In this document: piece by piece, positions 8,990 through 17,457 of the stretch | How the letters are laid out: the number at the start of each line of letters is the position of its first letter | Position numbering within the stretch: the first letter of the stretch is position 1 | From: Thermoplasmatota archaeon | GTDB lineage: Archaea > Thermoplasmatota > Thermoplasmata > Thermoplasmatales > Thermoplasmataceae | Assembly: GCA_023379355.1 (NCBI GenBank) | Contig: JAMCUD010000042.1 | Location: forward strand, 1-25,794 | Length of the DNA: 25,794 nucleotides | Direction: 5' to 3' | Made by a program: the position numbers and the translations under genes | The notes under the pieces: model-generated | Seen by the model: only the letters and a program-made list of their open reading frames with translations | Told to the model about the DNA's origin: nothing | The model's database searches: none

Positions 8990-10441
8990 TTAATTCCCTC
9001 CTCTTACCTCTGGGGTGTTCTCGGGGAGTTTCTGATATTCTGCCTCTTTCTGACCTATGTGTCCCATGTGCCCCCGGTGTCTTGAGGCAAAAATTCCCAG
9101 AAGCACCAGGGCTACCGTCAACACTATGGCCATTGCCACTATTGCAATGAGGTATTCCGTGGTTGGCGGATAAACGCTGTAGTAAATACCGAAGACAAGA
9201 ACTATTGAGGAAATAGTAGGAAGAACTATGTGTGTCAATACCTTCATTTCCCTGATTTTCCTGAAGTAGAATGGAAGTGCGGTATTGCTCAGGATATGCC
9301 CCGCATAAAGAGAAAGGCTCGAAATGGTAATAAGGACTATAAACCCGGTATAGGGGCCGAGTATAAGACCGGCAATTATGCTCGGTACCATGCTTGAAAG
9401 GCCCATCAGGAGAATGGCGTTTCTCGGTACTCTGCTCTTAGGCTCAATCTTCCCGAACCATCTCGACATGACCCCATCCCTTGAGAATGAATAGGATATT
9501 CTCCCAAGCACATTGAGCGGTGCAACCATTGCCACAAACAGGCTGTTTATGAGCAGCACAGTCATGACTGTTACGAAGGGGAGGCCAAGGTATCTGTCTG
9601 CAAGAATCAACCCGGGTACCAGGTGGTTTCCAATCGTGGACATGTTTGCCGGACCCCAGCCAATTGTGAAGGCATATGAAACAAGGAAGAAAACTGTTCC
9701 TGTCAGGGCAAAGCTGACCAGCATTGCCTTCTTGATTGTCTTTCTTGGGGTCTTGGTCTCCTCACCTATGTAAACTGCTCCAGAAGCCCCGGTCATAAGG
9801 AATGTGCCCACCACAACCCCTTCAAAGAATGGCCCGAAACCTCCGGAGAAGTTTGGGATAAAGACAGAGGTTGTATTTGCCGGGCCCTTCAGAACGATAA
9901 TGGTGACCCCGAGTATAACAAGGATGGAAATCTCAAGTAGCGCGCCCACAAGTGAATACTTCACAGATGGTTTGATCCCCAGCGATGGAATAATGGTGAA
10001 AATAAGGACGAATACTATGAGTATGGGAATCCATGCAAGAGATGGCATTGTGAATCCAAAATAGCTTTTTGTTATATCCGGGAGAAGCACTCCTGCAAAG
10101 AACAGAGTAGTATTTGCAAGTATGGCGTACTCAAAGAAGAGGTAGACAAGCCCATCAAAAATCCCATATCTCGGGCCGACAGCCTTGGAAGTGAACGTAT
10201 AAAATCCACCTGCGCTGGCTATTTTCTTCGAATACTGATATGGAGTGTTCAGCCAGATCATCCCTCCTATTACAGCTATCAGTATGGCGAGCGGGAGTGC
10301 TGCCCCTGCATAATCTGCAGAAACAGTGAGGGAAGTCACGACAGATGAAAGAGGTGCTGTGAAAGCTATTGTCTGCCCAACCATGGGCCAGAATCCCAGA
10401 GCTCCTTTCATGAGGGTTGGTTTTCCTCGTGTTGTTTCCAT
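8990..10441 (-). CDS. APC-family amino acid permease
   Basis: A 483-aa membrane protein with about 12 hydrophobic segments, typical of amino acid-polyamine-organocation permeases. TM1 contains GFWPMVGQTIAFTAPLSS, the unwound-helix region of the fold, and SAGGFYTFTSKAVGPRYG is the characteristic second/third-helix motif with its Gly-rich stretch. GEETKTPRKTIKKAM is the conserved cytoplasmic loop after TM6. The C-terminal tail (about 30 residues) is hydrophilic with a His-rich ASRHRGHMGHIGQ. Uptake of amino acids fits a heterotrophic, peptide-scavenging archaeon, but the substrate is unknown. A TATA element lies about 25 nt before the ATG, so translation is probably leaderless. Confidence 0.93.
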   Translation of the reverse strand: METTRGKPTLMKGALGFWPMVGQTIAFTAPLSSVVTSLTVSADYAGAALPLAILIAVIGGMIWLNTPYQYSKKIASAGGFYTFTSKAVGPRYGIFDGLVYLFFEYAILANTTLFFAGVLLPDITKSYFGFTMPSLAWIPILIVFVLIFTIIPSLGIKPSVKYSLVGALLEISILVILGVTIIVLKGPANTTSVFIPNFSGGFGPFFEGVVVGTFLMTGASGAVYIGEETKTPRKTIKKAMLVSFALTGTVFFLVSYAFTIGWGPANMSTIGNHLVPGLILADRYLGLPFVTVMTVLLINSLFVAMVAPLNVLGRISYSFSRDGVMSRWFGKIEPKSRVPRNAILLMGLSSMVPSIIAGLILGPYTGFIVLITISSLSLYAGHILSNTALPFYFRKIREMKVLTHIVLPTISSIVLVFGIYYSVYPPTTEYLIAIVAMAIVLTVALVLLGIFASRHRGHMGHIGQKEAEYQKLPENTPEVRGGN

Positions 10442-10461
10442 ATGTCATTAGGGTGTCATTA

Positions 10462-10472
10462 ATATATATAAA
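10462..10472 (-). promoter_or_regulatory. TATA box of the APC permease gene
   Basis: The minus strand reads TTTATATATAT here, centred about 26 nt upstream of the ATG at 10441. This is the spacing expected of an archaeal TATA box on a leaderless mRNA. Strong match; no experiment. Confidence 0.6.
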
Positions 10473-10806
10473 TTTCTGAAATTCAAATTGCATATTATTA
10501 TATTTATATTAATTTCACATTTCATTCTTATTCCGCCTGCATTAATGAAGCATTCAGTATATCATCAGTAAGAGATGTCTCGAATGCGGCAATGCAGAGG
10601 CGCAGATAAGGAAAAGAGTTTCACAACGTTCACCTCATATTTACGATTCAGAGTACTGAACATTTGAAATGTTACGATTACAGGGTCAGATGTGTATTTC
10701 AAGGTCCCGTAAGAGGCGGTTTTACTGGCCTGAAGAATGTAAATGCCATCTCAAGTGAGTTCCTGTTAACATATTATTTTGGTTATTATATATTAGTTCA
10801 ATCAAG
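10473..10806. other. Non-coding interval between divergent genes
   Basis: A 334-nt stretch between the APC permease and a four-helix membrane protein. It is AT-rich at both ends (promoter regions of the flanking genes) and richer in GC in the middle (about 10570-10740). The only open frames seen are of 22-27 codons (for example the ATG at 10583 and the ATG at 10690) without Shine-Dalgarno or TATA support. No tRNA, repeat or clear RNA structure was found. The GC-rich core may be a decayed gene or an RNA; nothing more can be supported. Confidence 0.4.
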
Positions 10807-10815
10807 TTTAAATAC
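10807..10815 (+). promoter_or_regulatory. TATA box of the four-helix membrane protein gene
   Basis: TTTAAATAC centred 25 nt before the ATG at 10836. It implies a leaderless transcript and decides between the ATG at 10836 and the in-frame TTG at 10821. Confidence 0.65.
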
Positions 10816-10835
10816 AATATTTGGGTAAACATGCA

Positions 10836-11291
10836 ATGGCAAATAATGGTAACAGTGGCAAAAGACTGATTGGGATCATATTTCTCGTAGACTTTGTGGT
10901 CACTCTGACTATACTGTTTACTGACAAGAATCTCCAAACCGATTTTGGAATCACGAAACCCTATTTCATTCACTGGTACGGTCTTTTGATCACTGGCATA
11001 ATCGCCCTGATAGGAGGGGTAATAGTACTGGCTCGTCCCAACCGCGGAATACTCACCACTGGCGCTGTGGGTTCTCTGCTTATAGCTCTTTTCATGGTTG
11101 CAGATATAGCAACATACAGTGAGGTGGGCCTTTCAAGTCCAACCCAGTTTGCAACCTATCTGTTCGGAGTGACAAAATACCCGGGGAGCCTCAGTTATAT
11201 TCCTGGCCTCTATGATCTTCTGTTTGTCCTTTACATAGTGACATTTGCGGTCTGCCTAATGGGAAGACGCTCTGCTGGAAAAACATCGTAG
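10836..11291 (+). CDS. Four-helix membrane protein, unknown function
   Basis: A 151-aa protein with four hydrophobic segments: GIIFLVDFVVTLTILF, LLITGIIALIGGVIVLA, AVGSLLIALFMVADIATY and LYDLLFVLYIVTFAVCLM. A loop of about 30 residues between the third and fourth segments contains SSPTQFATYLFGV. No family is recognised. The ATG at 10836 is chosen over the in-frame TTG at 10821 because a TATA box lies 25 nt upstream of it. The stop is 6 nt before the GTG of the next gene, a glycosyltransferase, so the two probably form an operon. A structural or accessory membrane role in glycan assembly is conceivable but not shown. Confidence 0.8.
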   Translation: MANNGNSGKRLIGIIFLVDFVVTLTILFTDKNLQTDFGITKPYFIHWYGLLITGIIALIGGVIVLARPNRGILTTGAVGSLLIALFMVADIATYSEVGLSSPTQFATYLFGVTKYPGSLSYIPGLYDLLFVLYIVTFAVCLMGRRSAGKTS

Positions 11292-11297
11292 GAAAGG

Positions 11298-12683
11298 GTG
11301 CAACAATTGGCTGATGGACTGGAGAGGTCACCCCGCATGGGGTTGAGTCTTTTCAATCTTGTCATCCTATATTCATTTATTCTTGCCATTCTTCTCCTCA
11401 TCGTAAGGAGAACCGAGGATCATCCTTTCAACATATATATCAGCATTCTCTGGTCCCTTTACACGCCCGCTGCAGTTCTTGGGATCTTAGGGGCATTCAA
11501 ATCCAGAAAACTTTCCACTCCTTCTGGATCTGTAAGATGCCAAAGAAGGCTCCATGTGGTTATACCAACCGTGGGAACAGCCGGGGTGTTGTCAGCCCTT
11601 AATCGTGTAATTGCTTCAATTTATGAGTATTCCCCAGAATACTTTGATGACTTTACGGTTGACGTGGTTATTGATGATCCCTCCCCCTGTCAGGAAGAGA
11701 TAGAGAGGGCCCTCGAAGGTAGGAGGAACGCAAGGCTAATCATCGTTCCGTCATGGTTCAAGTGCAGAAATGGTGCAGTTTCCAAAGCAAGGGCACTGGA
11801 ATATGCCAAAGAGGAAAGGCGAAAATCAGGCGAATCCGGGGAAAATGAATTTATCTATCATCTTGACGATGACACATCAGTAAGCGGGGAGACCATGGCG
11901 TCAATAGCTGAATTCATCAATAACGAAAGCAAAGCCTACGACCTCGCACAGGGCATCCTAACCTTCCCTCATTCTTACAGCAAATCCGGGATCAGCAAAA
12001 TCGCCGACTCAGTACGGCCCTCTGATGACCTCACCAGATTCTACTTCTTTACCGGTTTCCTGCACATTCCACTGGCAGGGCTTCACGGGGAGCATCTTCT
12101 GGTAAGGGCCAGCGTTGAAGATCAGATAGGGTGGGATTTTGGCCCCACAAAGGTTGAAGATACCGCATTCGGTCTGGAATTCGCCAAGAAATTCGGAAAA
12201 AGAAGTTTTTTCCTTAACTCCCGTGTTCAGGGATCAAGCCCTCAAACGTTGAGGGATTTTATAAAGCAGAGAAGAAGGTGGTACTGCGGAATAATCTCCC
12301 TCGCGTTCAACAGGAAGAATAGAAAGGCAATAAAAATCCCTCTGATGGTGTATGCTGCCCTTACAATGTTCAGTCCCATGCAGTATATTCTGGTAGTGTT
12401 GATCATTTCAGCTATCATTTCAACAAAGGCCCTGCCGGTATCCCTTCTATTTCTGCCCGTGTGGTCATTTAACTTCTCCTATCAGCTCTGGCTTTATGAG
12501 GAAGGGTATCACAAGAACAGGGTGATACCTGACCGGTCAGGCTATGAAAGGTCGTGGATGAGGTTCCTGGTGCTTCCTCTCATCTATGTGTCAGGCTCCA
12601 TTGAGGCTCTGGCGGTGGGTCTTGGGTTTCTTGACTACATAAAGAGGGACATCTCATTTGACGTGATTGATAAACCATTCTGA
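11298..12683 (+). CDS. Membrane-anchored GT2 glycosyltransferase (Egh/BRE-3-like)
   Basis: A processive-type family 2 glycosyltransferase, up to 461 aa. Two N-terminal membrane segments (SLFNLVILYSFILAILLLIV and LWSLYTPAAVLGILGAF) lead into a cytoplasmic GT-A domain. The domain shows VIPTVGTAG, IYHLDDDTSV (DDD metal/sugar-nucleotide site, near residue 190), GEHLLVRASVE, KVEDTAFGLEFAKKFG (catalytic Asp region) and KQRRRWYCG (Q-x-x-R-W acceptor motif, near 325). Two or three C-terminal membrane helices follow. This architecture recalls Egh/BRE-3-type beta-mannosyltransferases acting on lipids; sugar and acceptor here are unknown. The start is uncertain: GTG at 11298, or ATG at 11337, which has GGAGAGGT (11320-11327) upstream and begins MGLSLFNLV. 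It follows the four-helix protein by 6 nt. Confidence 0.9.
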   Translation: MQQLADGLERSPRMGLSLFNLVILYSFILAILLLIVRRTEDHPFNIYISILWSLYTPAAVLGILGAFKSRKLSTPSGSVRCQRRLHVVIPTVGTAGVLSALNRVIASIYEYSPEYFDDFTVDVVIDDPSPCQEEIERALEGRRNARLIIVPSWFKCRNGAVSKARALEYAKEERRKSGESGENEFIYHLDDDTSVSGETMASIAEFINNESKAYDLAQGILTFPHSYSKSGISKIADSVRPSDDLTRFYFFTGFLHIPLAGLHGEHLLVRASVEDQIGWDFGPTKVEDTAFGLEFAKKFGKRSFFLNSRVQGSSPQTLRDFIKQRRRWYCGIISLAFNRKNRKAIKIPLMVYAALTMFSPMQYILVVLIISAIISTKALPVSLLFLPVWSFNFSYQLWLYEEGYHKNRVIPDRSGYERSWMRFLVLPLIYVSGSIEALAVGLGFLDYIKRDISFDVIDKPF

Positions 12684-12743
12684 AAATGACAAACAGGAAA
12701 GGAGACTGTTGGGATTAAATTCTGGAAAACACAAGGAAAATGG

Positions 12744-12923
12744 ATGTGGGCACACAGGCGAAATGAACTCCGTCAATCGCACGACCAGATAGTCCTGGAG
12801 TACATAGGGTCATCACCCCATGAAACAGGGGGCCTGAGAATATTCAGAATTGTAACCAGCATCTTAATAAAGAGAGTAAGTCATGTTAATAATAGACATG
12901 GTAAGGGAAAGATAACCATCTAA
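12744..12923 (+). CDS. Possible small ORF, 59 aa
   Basis: A short frame filling most of the 258-nt gap between the glycosyltransferase and the nucleotidyltransferase. The product is basic, starting MWAHRRNELRQSHDQIVLEY, with a possible amphipathic helix (LRIFRIVTSILIKRV). The open frame continues upstream to a stop just after the glycosyltransferase gene, where GGAAAGGAG precedes non-standard start codons. No family is recognised, and the ATG at 12744 has no good Shine-Dalgarno sequence. It may be a real micro-protein, the remnant of a gene, or chance. Confidence 0.25.
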   Translation: MWAHRRNELRQSHDQIVLEYIGSSPHETGGLRIFRIVTSILIKRVSHVNNRHGKGKITI

Positions 12924-12941
12924 ACCAGTGGGTATTGGACT

Positions 12942-13580
12942 ATGCGGGATAAATTCGCAACGACGGACGGCGCTTCCGCCAAGATTCAGATGGCGCGGGA
13001 TTTCTCTGAAAGGTTATGGAATCGTCACCTTGAGTTCATAGGAATCTCTGGATCAGTCTCCTATAGCCCTAAACCTGAAGACGACATAGACATCTTCCTG
13101 ATAGCAAAGAATGGCTGGTTGTGGCTGGAACTTGTCTGGGCATTCCTGTTACGCAGGATACTGAGAATGGAGGATATATGCCTTTCATTGTCGCTGGACA
13201 GGAAAAATGCGACCATTTTATTTCAGGACCTGAACTCTCTCCAGGAACGGGACGCCATGCATGTCATTCCCGTTAAGGGACACGAGTTTTATCTTGAACT
13301 TCTCCAGAGAAGGAAAATCAGTGGGAGTAACGGAATAGATCCAGAATCATCGCATAATTCCAATAAGGTGTCTTCCAGGTCTTTCATGGGCCTTATAAAC
13401 ATGGCCTTATTCCTTATGATGTCTCCGCTGCAGAAAATGAAGGAATTGAGATTCAATTCCCTTAAACTAACAAGCCAGCCGGAAATGGTGTATCATATTG
13501 TGATGGACCCGGGCAGGTTGATCCTGGATTCTGAAAAATACAGGAAACTTTCAGAATCAGGGGAGTGGACAGATGACTAG
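12942..13580 (+). CDS. Nucleotidyltransferase-fold protein
   Basis: A 212-aa protein whose N-terminal part has the polymerase-beta nucleotidyltransferase signature: IGISGSVSYSPKPEDDIDIF, with Gly37-Ser38 and the metal-binding pair Asp48/Asp50 spaced as in minimal nucleotidyltransferases. Residues about 56-75 are hydrophobic (GWLWLELVWAFLLRRIL) and the middle (about 100-140) is helical. A second hydrophobic stretch (FMGLINMALFLMMSPL) lies near 155. Such proteins transfer NMP to proteins, RNA or small molecules; an antitoxin-like MNT partner (HEPN) is not seen. Its last 8 bases overlap the next glycosyltransferase, so it is part of the glycan operon and might modify a sugar, lipid or enzyme there; that is inference. 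The third catalytic acidic residue could not be assigned. Confidence 0.75.
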   Translation: MRDKFATTDGASAKIQMARDFSERLWNRHLEFIGISGSVSYSPKPEDDIDIFLIAKNGWLWLELVWAFLLRRILRMEDICLSLSLDRKNATILFQDLNSLQERDAMHVIPVKGHEFYLELLQRRKISGSNGIDPESSHNSNKVSSRSFMGLINMALFLMMSPLQKMKELRFNSLKLTSQPEMVYHIVMDPGRLILDSEKYRKLSESGEWTDD

Positions 13581-14454
13581 GTCAGCCATTTTTTTCACTT
13601 ACGGCAGTCAGAGGGACCTCGACTACATTATCTCTGGTTCAGAGGTCTGGCCTTTCGACGAAATCCTCATTGCAATGGGTGGTGATATAATGTTGCCAGA
13701 CAGACTGAAGGGTAAAAACGATGGCAGGGTGAAGATATTCCACGAGGAAAGGCGGCTTGGCAAGACTGCATCTTACAACCGGATCATCAGAGAGGTCAGG
13801 GGAGAAGAAGTGTTCATCATTTCAGGCGATGTCAGGTTTAACCCTGAGACTCCATCAAAACTTCTGAAGATGGCGGATAGCAATGTAGGCCTTATAATAC
13901 CAAGAGTGGTGCCAGTTCAAGGAAAGAGCCTGGCACAGAAGGTTGGGGCCGTAATATGGAGTACTCATGAAATCTTCAACTCATTGAGGGATAATGCTGG
14001 AACATTTTTCTGTGGCGGTGAATTCCAGCTCATAATTGGAACTCCCCCCGCAATTCCAGAGGGATTCATAAACGATGATGAGTATATCGGGAGCCAGATA
14101 TTTTCAAGCGGCAAAAGAATCGTATACTGCAGGGAGGCAATCGTCAGCAATGAAACTCCCGGGAGTTTCATCCGTCTTCTGCAGCAGAGAGTAAGAGTCA
14201 ATTACGGTCACCTCCAGTGCCTGAAACTTTTCGGGAGTACCTCGTCCTTCAGCCTGGAATCTGCAAGGAACATCAGGGAATCGATCTCAATTATCCGGAA
14301 GATCATAGATGGAAAGCCGGGGAAAATATTCCTGCTATTTCTTGCCGTTTATGTGGAATTCACAAGCATACTCCTCTCAAGGCTTGATTTTCTGCTTAAG
14401 GTGGATATGAGGAAGTGGAAGATAGTGAATCCCGATGTCAGGACATCGAAGTAG
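13573..14454 (+). CDS. GT2-like glycosyltransferase
   Basis: A 293-aa protein with a GT-A type fold. The N-terminus (SAIFFTYGSQRDLDYIISGS) is the nucleotide-binding beta-alpha unit. EERRLGKTASYNRIIREVRG followed by VFIISGDVRFNP gives the DxD-like site (Gly-Asp-Val-Arg, near residue 86). NAGTFFCGGEFQLI and FINDDEYIGSQI resemble the acceptor-binding and catalytic Asp regions. QQRVRVNYGHLQCL matches the position of the Q-x-x-R-W motif in a diverged form. A hydrophobic C-terminal helix (KIFLLFLAVYVEFTSILLS) may bind the membrane. It overlaps the nucleotidyltransferase gene by 8 bases and converges on the GT87-like gene. The sugar is unknown. Confidence 0.82.
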   Translation: MTRSAIFFTYGSQRDLDYIISGSEVWPFDEILIAMGGDIMLPDRLKGKNDGRVKIFHEERRLGKTASYNRIIREVRGEEVFIISGDVRFNPETPSKLLKMADSNVGLIIPRVVPVQGKSLAQKVGAVIWSTHEIFNSLRDNAGTFFCGGEFQLIIGTPPAIPEGFINDDEYIGSQIFSSGKRIVYCREAIVSNETPGSFIRLLQQRVRVNYGHLQCLKLFGSTSSFSLESARNIRESISIIRKIIDGKPGKIFLLFLAVYVEFTSILLSRLDFLLKVDMRKWKIVNPDVRTSK

Positions 14455-14484
14455 CTTATCTGTTTACATTAAAACACAGCTACG

Positions 14485-16284
14485 TCACGCAATATTATCC
14501 GGTGCTGAATACCCGGTTCCATCGGGTATTGAAGCTTTTCTGCGGAGAATCACCTCTCTTATCAATAAATACAGGAATATGGCATTTGAAGAGAATATGA
14601 CCGCATAAAGTGCGACCTTCCCGTAAATGGATGAGAACAGGAAATTCTGGGTCTGGCCGAACACAGAAGAGAGATAGTTGTAGGATAACTCAGGATTCAG
14701 GAAGAAAGACAGGGTCGAACTGACCGATATATATGCAACGGCAATTATTGAGAGGATAATGGCTTCCTTTGTTCGTCCGAGGATCAGGTAGAGTGCCACC
14801 GGATAGATCATATACTGTGGATTCACTATGTTGTAGGTGAGGAAAAACAGCAGGAATGACACTATGATGAAGGACTCCAGATACTTCCTGGTTTTCCAGT
14901 AAATCCCTACAAGAATGAAATAGGCTGGAACAAAAAGATAGAGGAACAGCGAAGGGAATTCTGTGATCTTCAGGGCTTGTACCACAACCTCCCATGAGAG
15001 CCCATTAACGAAGAATACGCCGTTGAAAGTGGGTGAAGCCCTTGAATAGAAAAGGGTCGCAATATTCATTAGGAAATTTCCAGCCGAGTAGTAAAGGAGG
15101 AGGACCAGAGCCAGCATTGCCAATACTATCAGTGTGTCACGGGATCTATGCTTGCTGGCAGCTAATATGAACGGTATCAAAAGAACCGGAAAAATCTTGA
15201 TCATTGCACCTATGGAGGCAAATAGAACTGAATATGATGTTCTCGACTTTCTGAAGTAATAGATTGACATTATCATACAGAAGGCAGCTACTGCATCTAT
15301 CTGGCCCCAGGCGATTCCAATCAGTATAACCGCAGGGTTAAGAATCCACAGTCCAAAGATTCTTCCCTTGAGGGGGCTCATTTTCCTTATAAAGGCATAG
15401 GATGCGAACACAGACAGTACCATTGGAATCTTGATTGCTGCGTAAAGTTCGTAAAGCGGAAGGGCTGCAATGGCTTTCCATGCCGAGTATAGGTTTCCAT
15501 ATCTCACACCGATATAATTCAGGGAGGCGTTGGAAGGAATCCTGCCCGGGTCCAGGGCGAAAACTAAGCGATCCACCAACAGACTGTAATAAGGAAACGC
15601 AGGGGGATATGCCCATTTCAGTGGACCAGGGAGCTGACTGGAGGCTATGTAGGGATCGACAGAATGGAAGAGGCGTAAGCCTGATGAGATCATGAAAAAC
15701 AGATCATAACGCTGTCCAAGCAGGACAGCAATCATCCCATACAAAATTGCAACTGGTAAAAGCAAGACTTTTCTATTTGCAGCGGCGATAACAGGAATTA
15801 CAAAAGCAAGAGCCAGTGAGGAATAAAACATTGCCTCCAGCACATATGGCAGGCTGGTCCTTTTCACTGATAAATGCATATATAAAGGAGCACCGCCATT
15901 TATTTCCAGCTCAATGGCAATGGTTCCATTACTTATGTACCGGGATGGAATGTCTGTCGTGAACTGATAGTATAGGTTTCCATGGACGGCGGTGCTGTAA
16001 ACACTGACCCACTGGCTGTCTGCGTATTCAAAGGCCAGAACGTCAAGAGTATAGTTCTCATAGTTTTGCGAATAAACCTGGAACTTTATCTCTCCGGAAT
16101 TTGACTGAAAGGTTCCCATTGAGATATTCGCGGGGTAAACCTTTATCTGGTGGTTTCCGGAGCTCAGGATAAGGGTATTCGAATAGCCCGGTTGGATGGA
16201 ATAGTAAGCAGGTATGGAGAAAAGCAGTACTGAAAGGGTGAATATAACAACGACAGCCTTCCAGGATCTTTTCAGGTCAGGCAC
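14485..16284 (-). CDS. GT87/DUF2029-like membrane glycosyltransferase
   Basis: A 599-aa integral membrane protein of GT-C type. TM1 (AVVVIFTLSVLLFSIPAYY) is followed by an extracytoplasmic segment of about 110 residues (35-145) that looks beta-rich and has sequons such as NIS, NYT and NGT. About ten membrane helices follow. GQRYDLFFMISSGLRLFH, YPPAFPYYSLL, GIAWGQIDAVAAF (near residue 325) and ASIGAMIKIFPVLLIPFI match the polyprenyl-phosphate-sugar dependent mannosyltransferases of GT87/DUF2029. Such enzymes take sugars from lipid-linked donors on the outer face of the membrane. The start is GTG at 16284; the frame is closed by a stop just upstream, and GAGG overlaps the start. It faces the GT2 gene at 16403. 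The acceptor (lipid, S-layer protein or glycan) is unknown. Confidence 0.85.
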   Translation of the reverse strand: MPDLKRSWKAVVVIFTLSVLLFSIPAYYSIQPGYSNTLILSSGNHQIKVYPANISMGTFQSNSGEIKFQVYSQNYENYTLDVLAFEYADSQWVSVYSTAVHGNLYYQFTTDIPSRYISNGTIAIELEINGGAPLYMHLSVKRTSLPYVLEAMFYSSLALAFVIPVIAAANRKVLLLPVAILYGMIAVLLGQRYDLFFMISSGLRLFHSVDPYIASSQLPGPLKWAYPPAFPYYSLLVDRLVFALDPGRIPSNASLNYIGVRYGNLYSAWKAIAALPLYELYAAIKIPMVLSVFASYAFIRKMSPLKGRIFGLWILNPAVILIGIAWGQIDAVAAFCMIMSIYYFRKSRTSYSVLFASIGAMIKIFPVLLIPFILAASKHRSRDTLIVLAMLALVLLLYYSAGNFLMNIATLFYSRASPTFNGVFFVNGLSWEVVVQALKITEFPSLFLYLFVPAYFILVGIYWKTRKYLESFIIVSFLLFFLTYNIVNPQYMIYPVALYLILGRTKEAIILSIIAVAYISVSSTLSFFLNPELSYNYLSSVFGQTQNFLFSSIYGKVALYAVIFSSNAIFLYLLIREVILRRKASIPDGTGYSAPDNIA

Positions 16285-16370
16285 CTCTTGAATTCAGGAC
16301 AGAAACTCTGAGGTTGATTACGGAAACAGTCCGGGATCTGCATCGTGTCATGAATTGACAAGGATTCACA

Positions 16371-16384
16371 AAGTAAATATATCA
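16371..16384 (+). promoter_or_regulatory. TATA box of the GT2 gene at 16403
   Basis: AGTAAATATATCAA is centred about 25 nt before the ATG at 16403. It supports a leaderless start there rather than the in-frame ATG at 16355, which lies upstream of the box. Confidence 0.55.
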
Positions 16385-16402
16385 ACGTTTCTTTTTAATC
16401 AT

Positions 16403-17167
16403 ATGCAAAGCCTTAAAACAGGGCGCCCTGATGTCCTGATCAGGACTTTCAATTCTGCGGAAACCATTGGGTTGTGCCTCAAATCAATACATGATAATAT
16501 TCCGTTCAACAGGATTATAGTGGCAGATCATAACAGTACTGATGGAACAGCAGAAATTGCCAAATCCCTGGGGGGAGAAACACACTCTGAGGAGGTCGGT
16601 CTTGGATATGCAACAAAGATGCTTATCAGTGAGTCCACTTCTGAATATGTTCTCTTTGTGGATGGGGACATTGAAGTGATAAAGAATGATTTTGTTGATA
16701 TTGCCACAAGATATCTTGCTGACAGATCAACCGGAGCCGTTGTTGGGTGCGGCAGGGACCACGACTTCCTTTACGGTCTTCCTCTCGGTCTAACAATGTT
16801 CCGCAGGAGAGATATTATGGACCTGGATATGCCGGATATAATACAGGGACGAGAAACATTTTACCTCCAGGAGTGCCTAAGGACAAAGTCATTGAAAGTA
16901 AGGTATGTAAGGGATGCCATGGTGCATCGTTCAACATATAGGAGGTACAGGTACTGGTCAGAGTGGCAGGGGGCACAAATAAGAATGACTCCTGGAAGGC
17001 ACATCCGCCAACTTGCATATGCAATTCCCATAATATATATGATGCACCTTAACAGTGGAAGTGTTCGAAACTACCTTTATTCTCCCATTTTCTACATAAA
17101 ACTGCTTTCAGGTTACCTAAACCCGGAAAAGTTTGGCTCATTTGATCGAAGAGAGTTTTCAGGGTGA
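16403..17167 (+). CDS. GT2 glycosyltransferase
   Basis: A 254-aa GT-A fold glycosyltransferase. RPDVLIRTFNSAETIGLCLK is the N-terminal nucleotide-binding motif, RIIVADHNSTDGTAEIA the typical second one, and YVLFVDGDIEVI the DxD site (near residue 86). RETFYLQECLRTKSLKVRYV follows in the acceptor-side half, and RYWSEWQGAQIRM may be the equivalent of the Q-x-x-R-W region. There is no clear membrane helix except a weakly hydrophobic AYAIPIIYMMHL. The start at 16403 is chosen because of the TATA box 25 nt upstream. It is followed by the 79-aa protein after a gap of about 50 nt. Confidence 0.9.
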   Translation: MQSLKTGRPDVLIRTFNSAETIGLCLKSIHDNIPFNRIIVADHNSTDGTAEIAKSLGGETHSEEVGLGYATKMLISESTSEYVLFVDGDIEVIKNDFVDIATRYLADRSTGAVVGCGRDHDFLYGLPLGLTMFRRRDIMDLDMPDIIQGRETFYLQECLRTKSLKVRYVRDAMVHRSTYRRYRYWSEWQGAQIRMTPGRHIRQLAYAIPIIYMMHLNSGSVRNYLYSPIFYIKLLSGYLNPEKFGSFDRREFSG

Positions 17168-17217
17168 AAGACTAGATTGAGGGCACCATATTAAATGAAA
17201 TGGAGGACTGAAAGGCC

Positions 17218-17457
17218 GTGAAAATCTATTCAGAGCGTCTACCGCTTAAATATCTGTTCTCAAACCATGGGATTTGCCTTGGCTTTGACACCGAGAAGCA
17301 ATCATTCTTGTTCCTGATCTCCAGGAGGGGACTGATTTTGATGCGAAGGCCCGCGGGTGACACTATAGTCGAAGCATTGGACTATGAGATTCCTGAGATA
17401 CACAGTGCTCTTATGGATGAACGGGAGCTATTGAGAAAGGGCAAGAAGGAAAAATGA
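17218..17457 (+). CDS. Hypothetical 79-aa protein coupled to methyltransferase
   Basis: No family is recognised. The product starts MKIYSERLPLKYLF, has a beta-hairpin-like core (ICLGFDTEKQSFLFLISRRG, then LILMRRPAG) and ends in a basic helix (ELLRKGKKEK). GTG start, with GGAGG at 17202-17206. Its stop codon overlaps the start of the next gene (ATGA), so the two are translationally coupled and probably work together. It could contribute to or stabilise the split-barrel domain at the N-terminus of that neighbour; this is inference. Confidence 0.7.
   Translation: MKIYSERLPLKYLFSNHGICLGFDTEKQSFLFLISRRGLILMRRPAGDTIVEALDYEIPEIHSALMDERELLRKGKKEK

Noticed and set aside
10722..10973. Minus-strand 83-codon frame over the four-helix gene promoter
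   Set aside because: It covers a clear TATA box and the start of a well supported membrane protein gene.
16355..16402. Upstream ATG for the GT2 gene
   Set aside because: The TATA box lies downstream of this ATG, so the transcript would not include it; the added residues match nothing typical of GT2.
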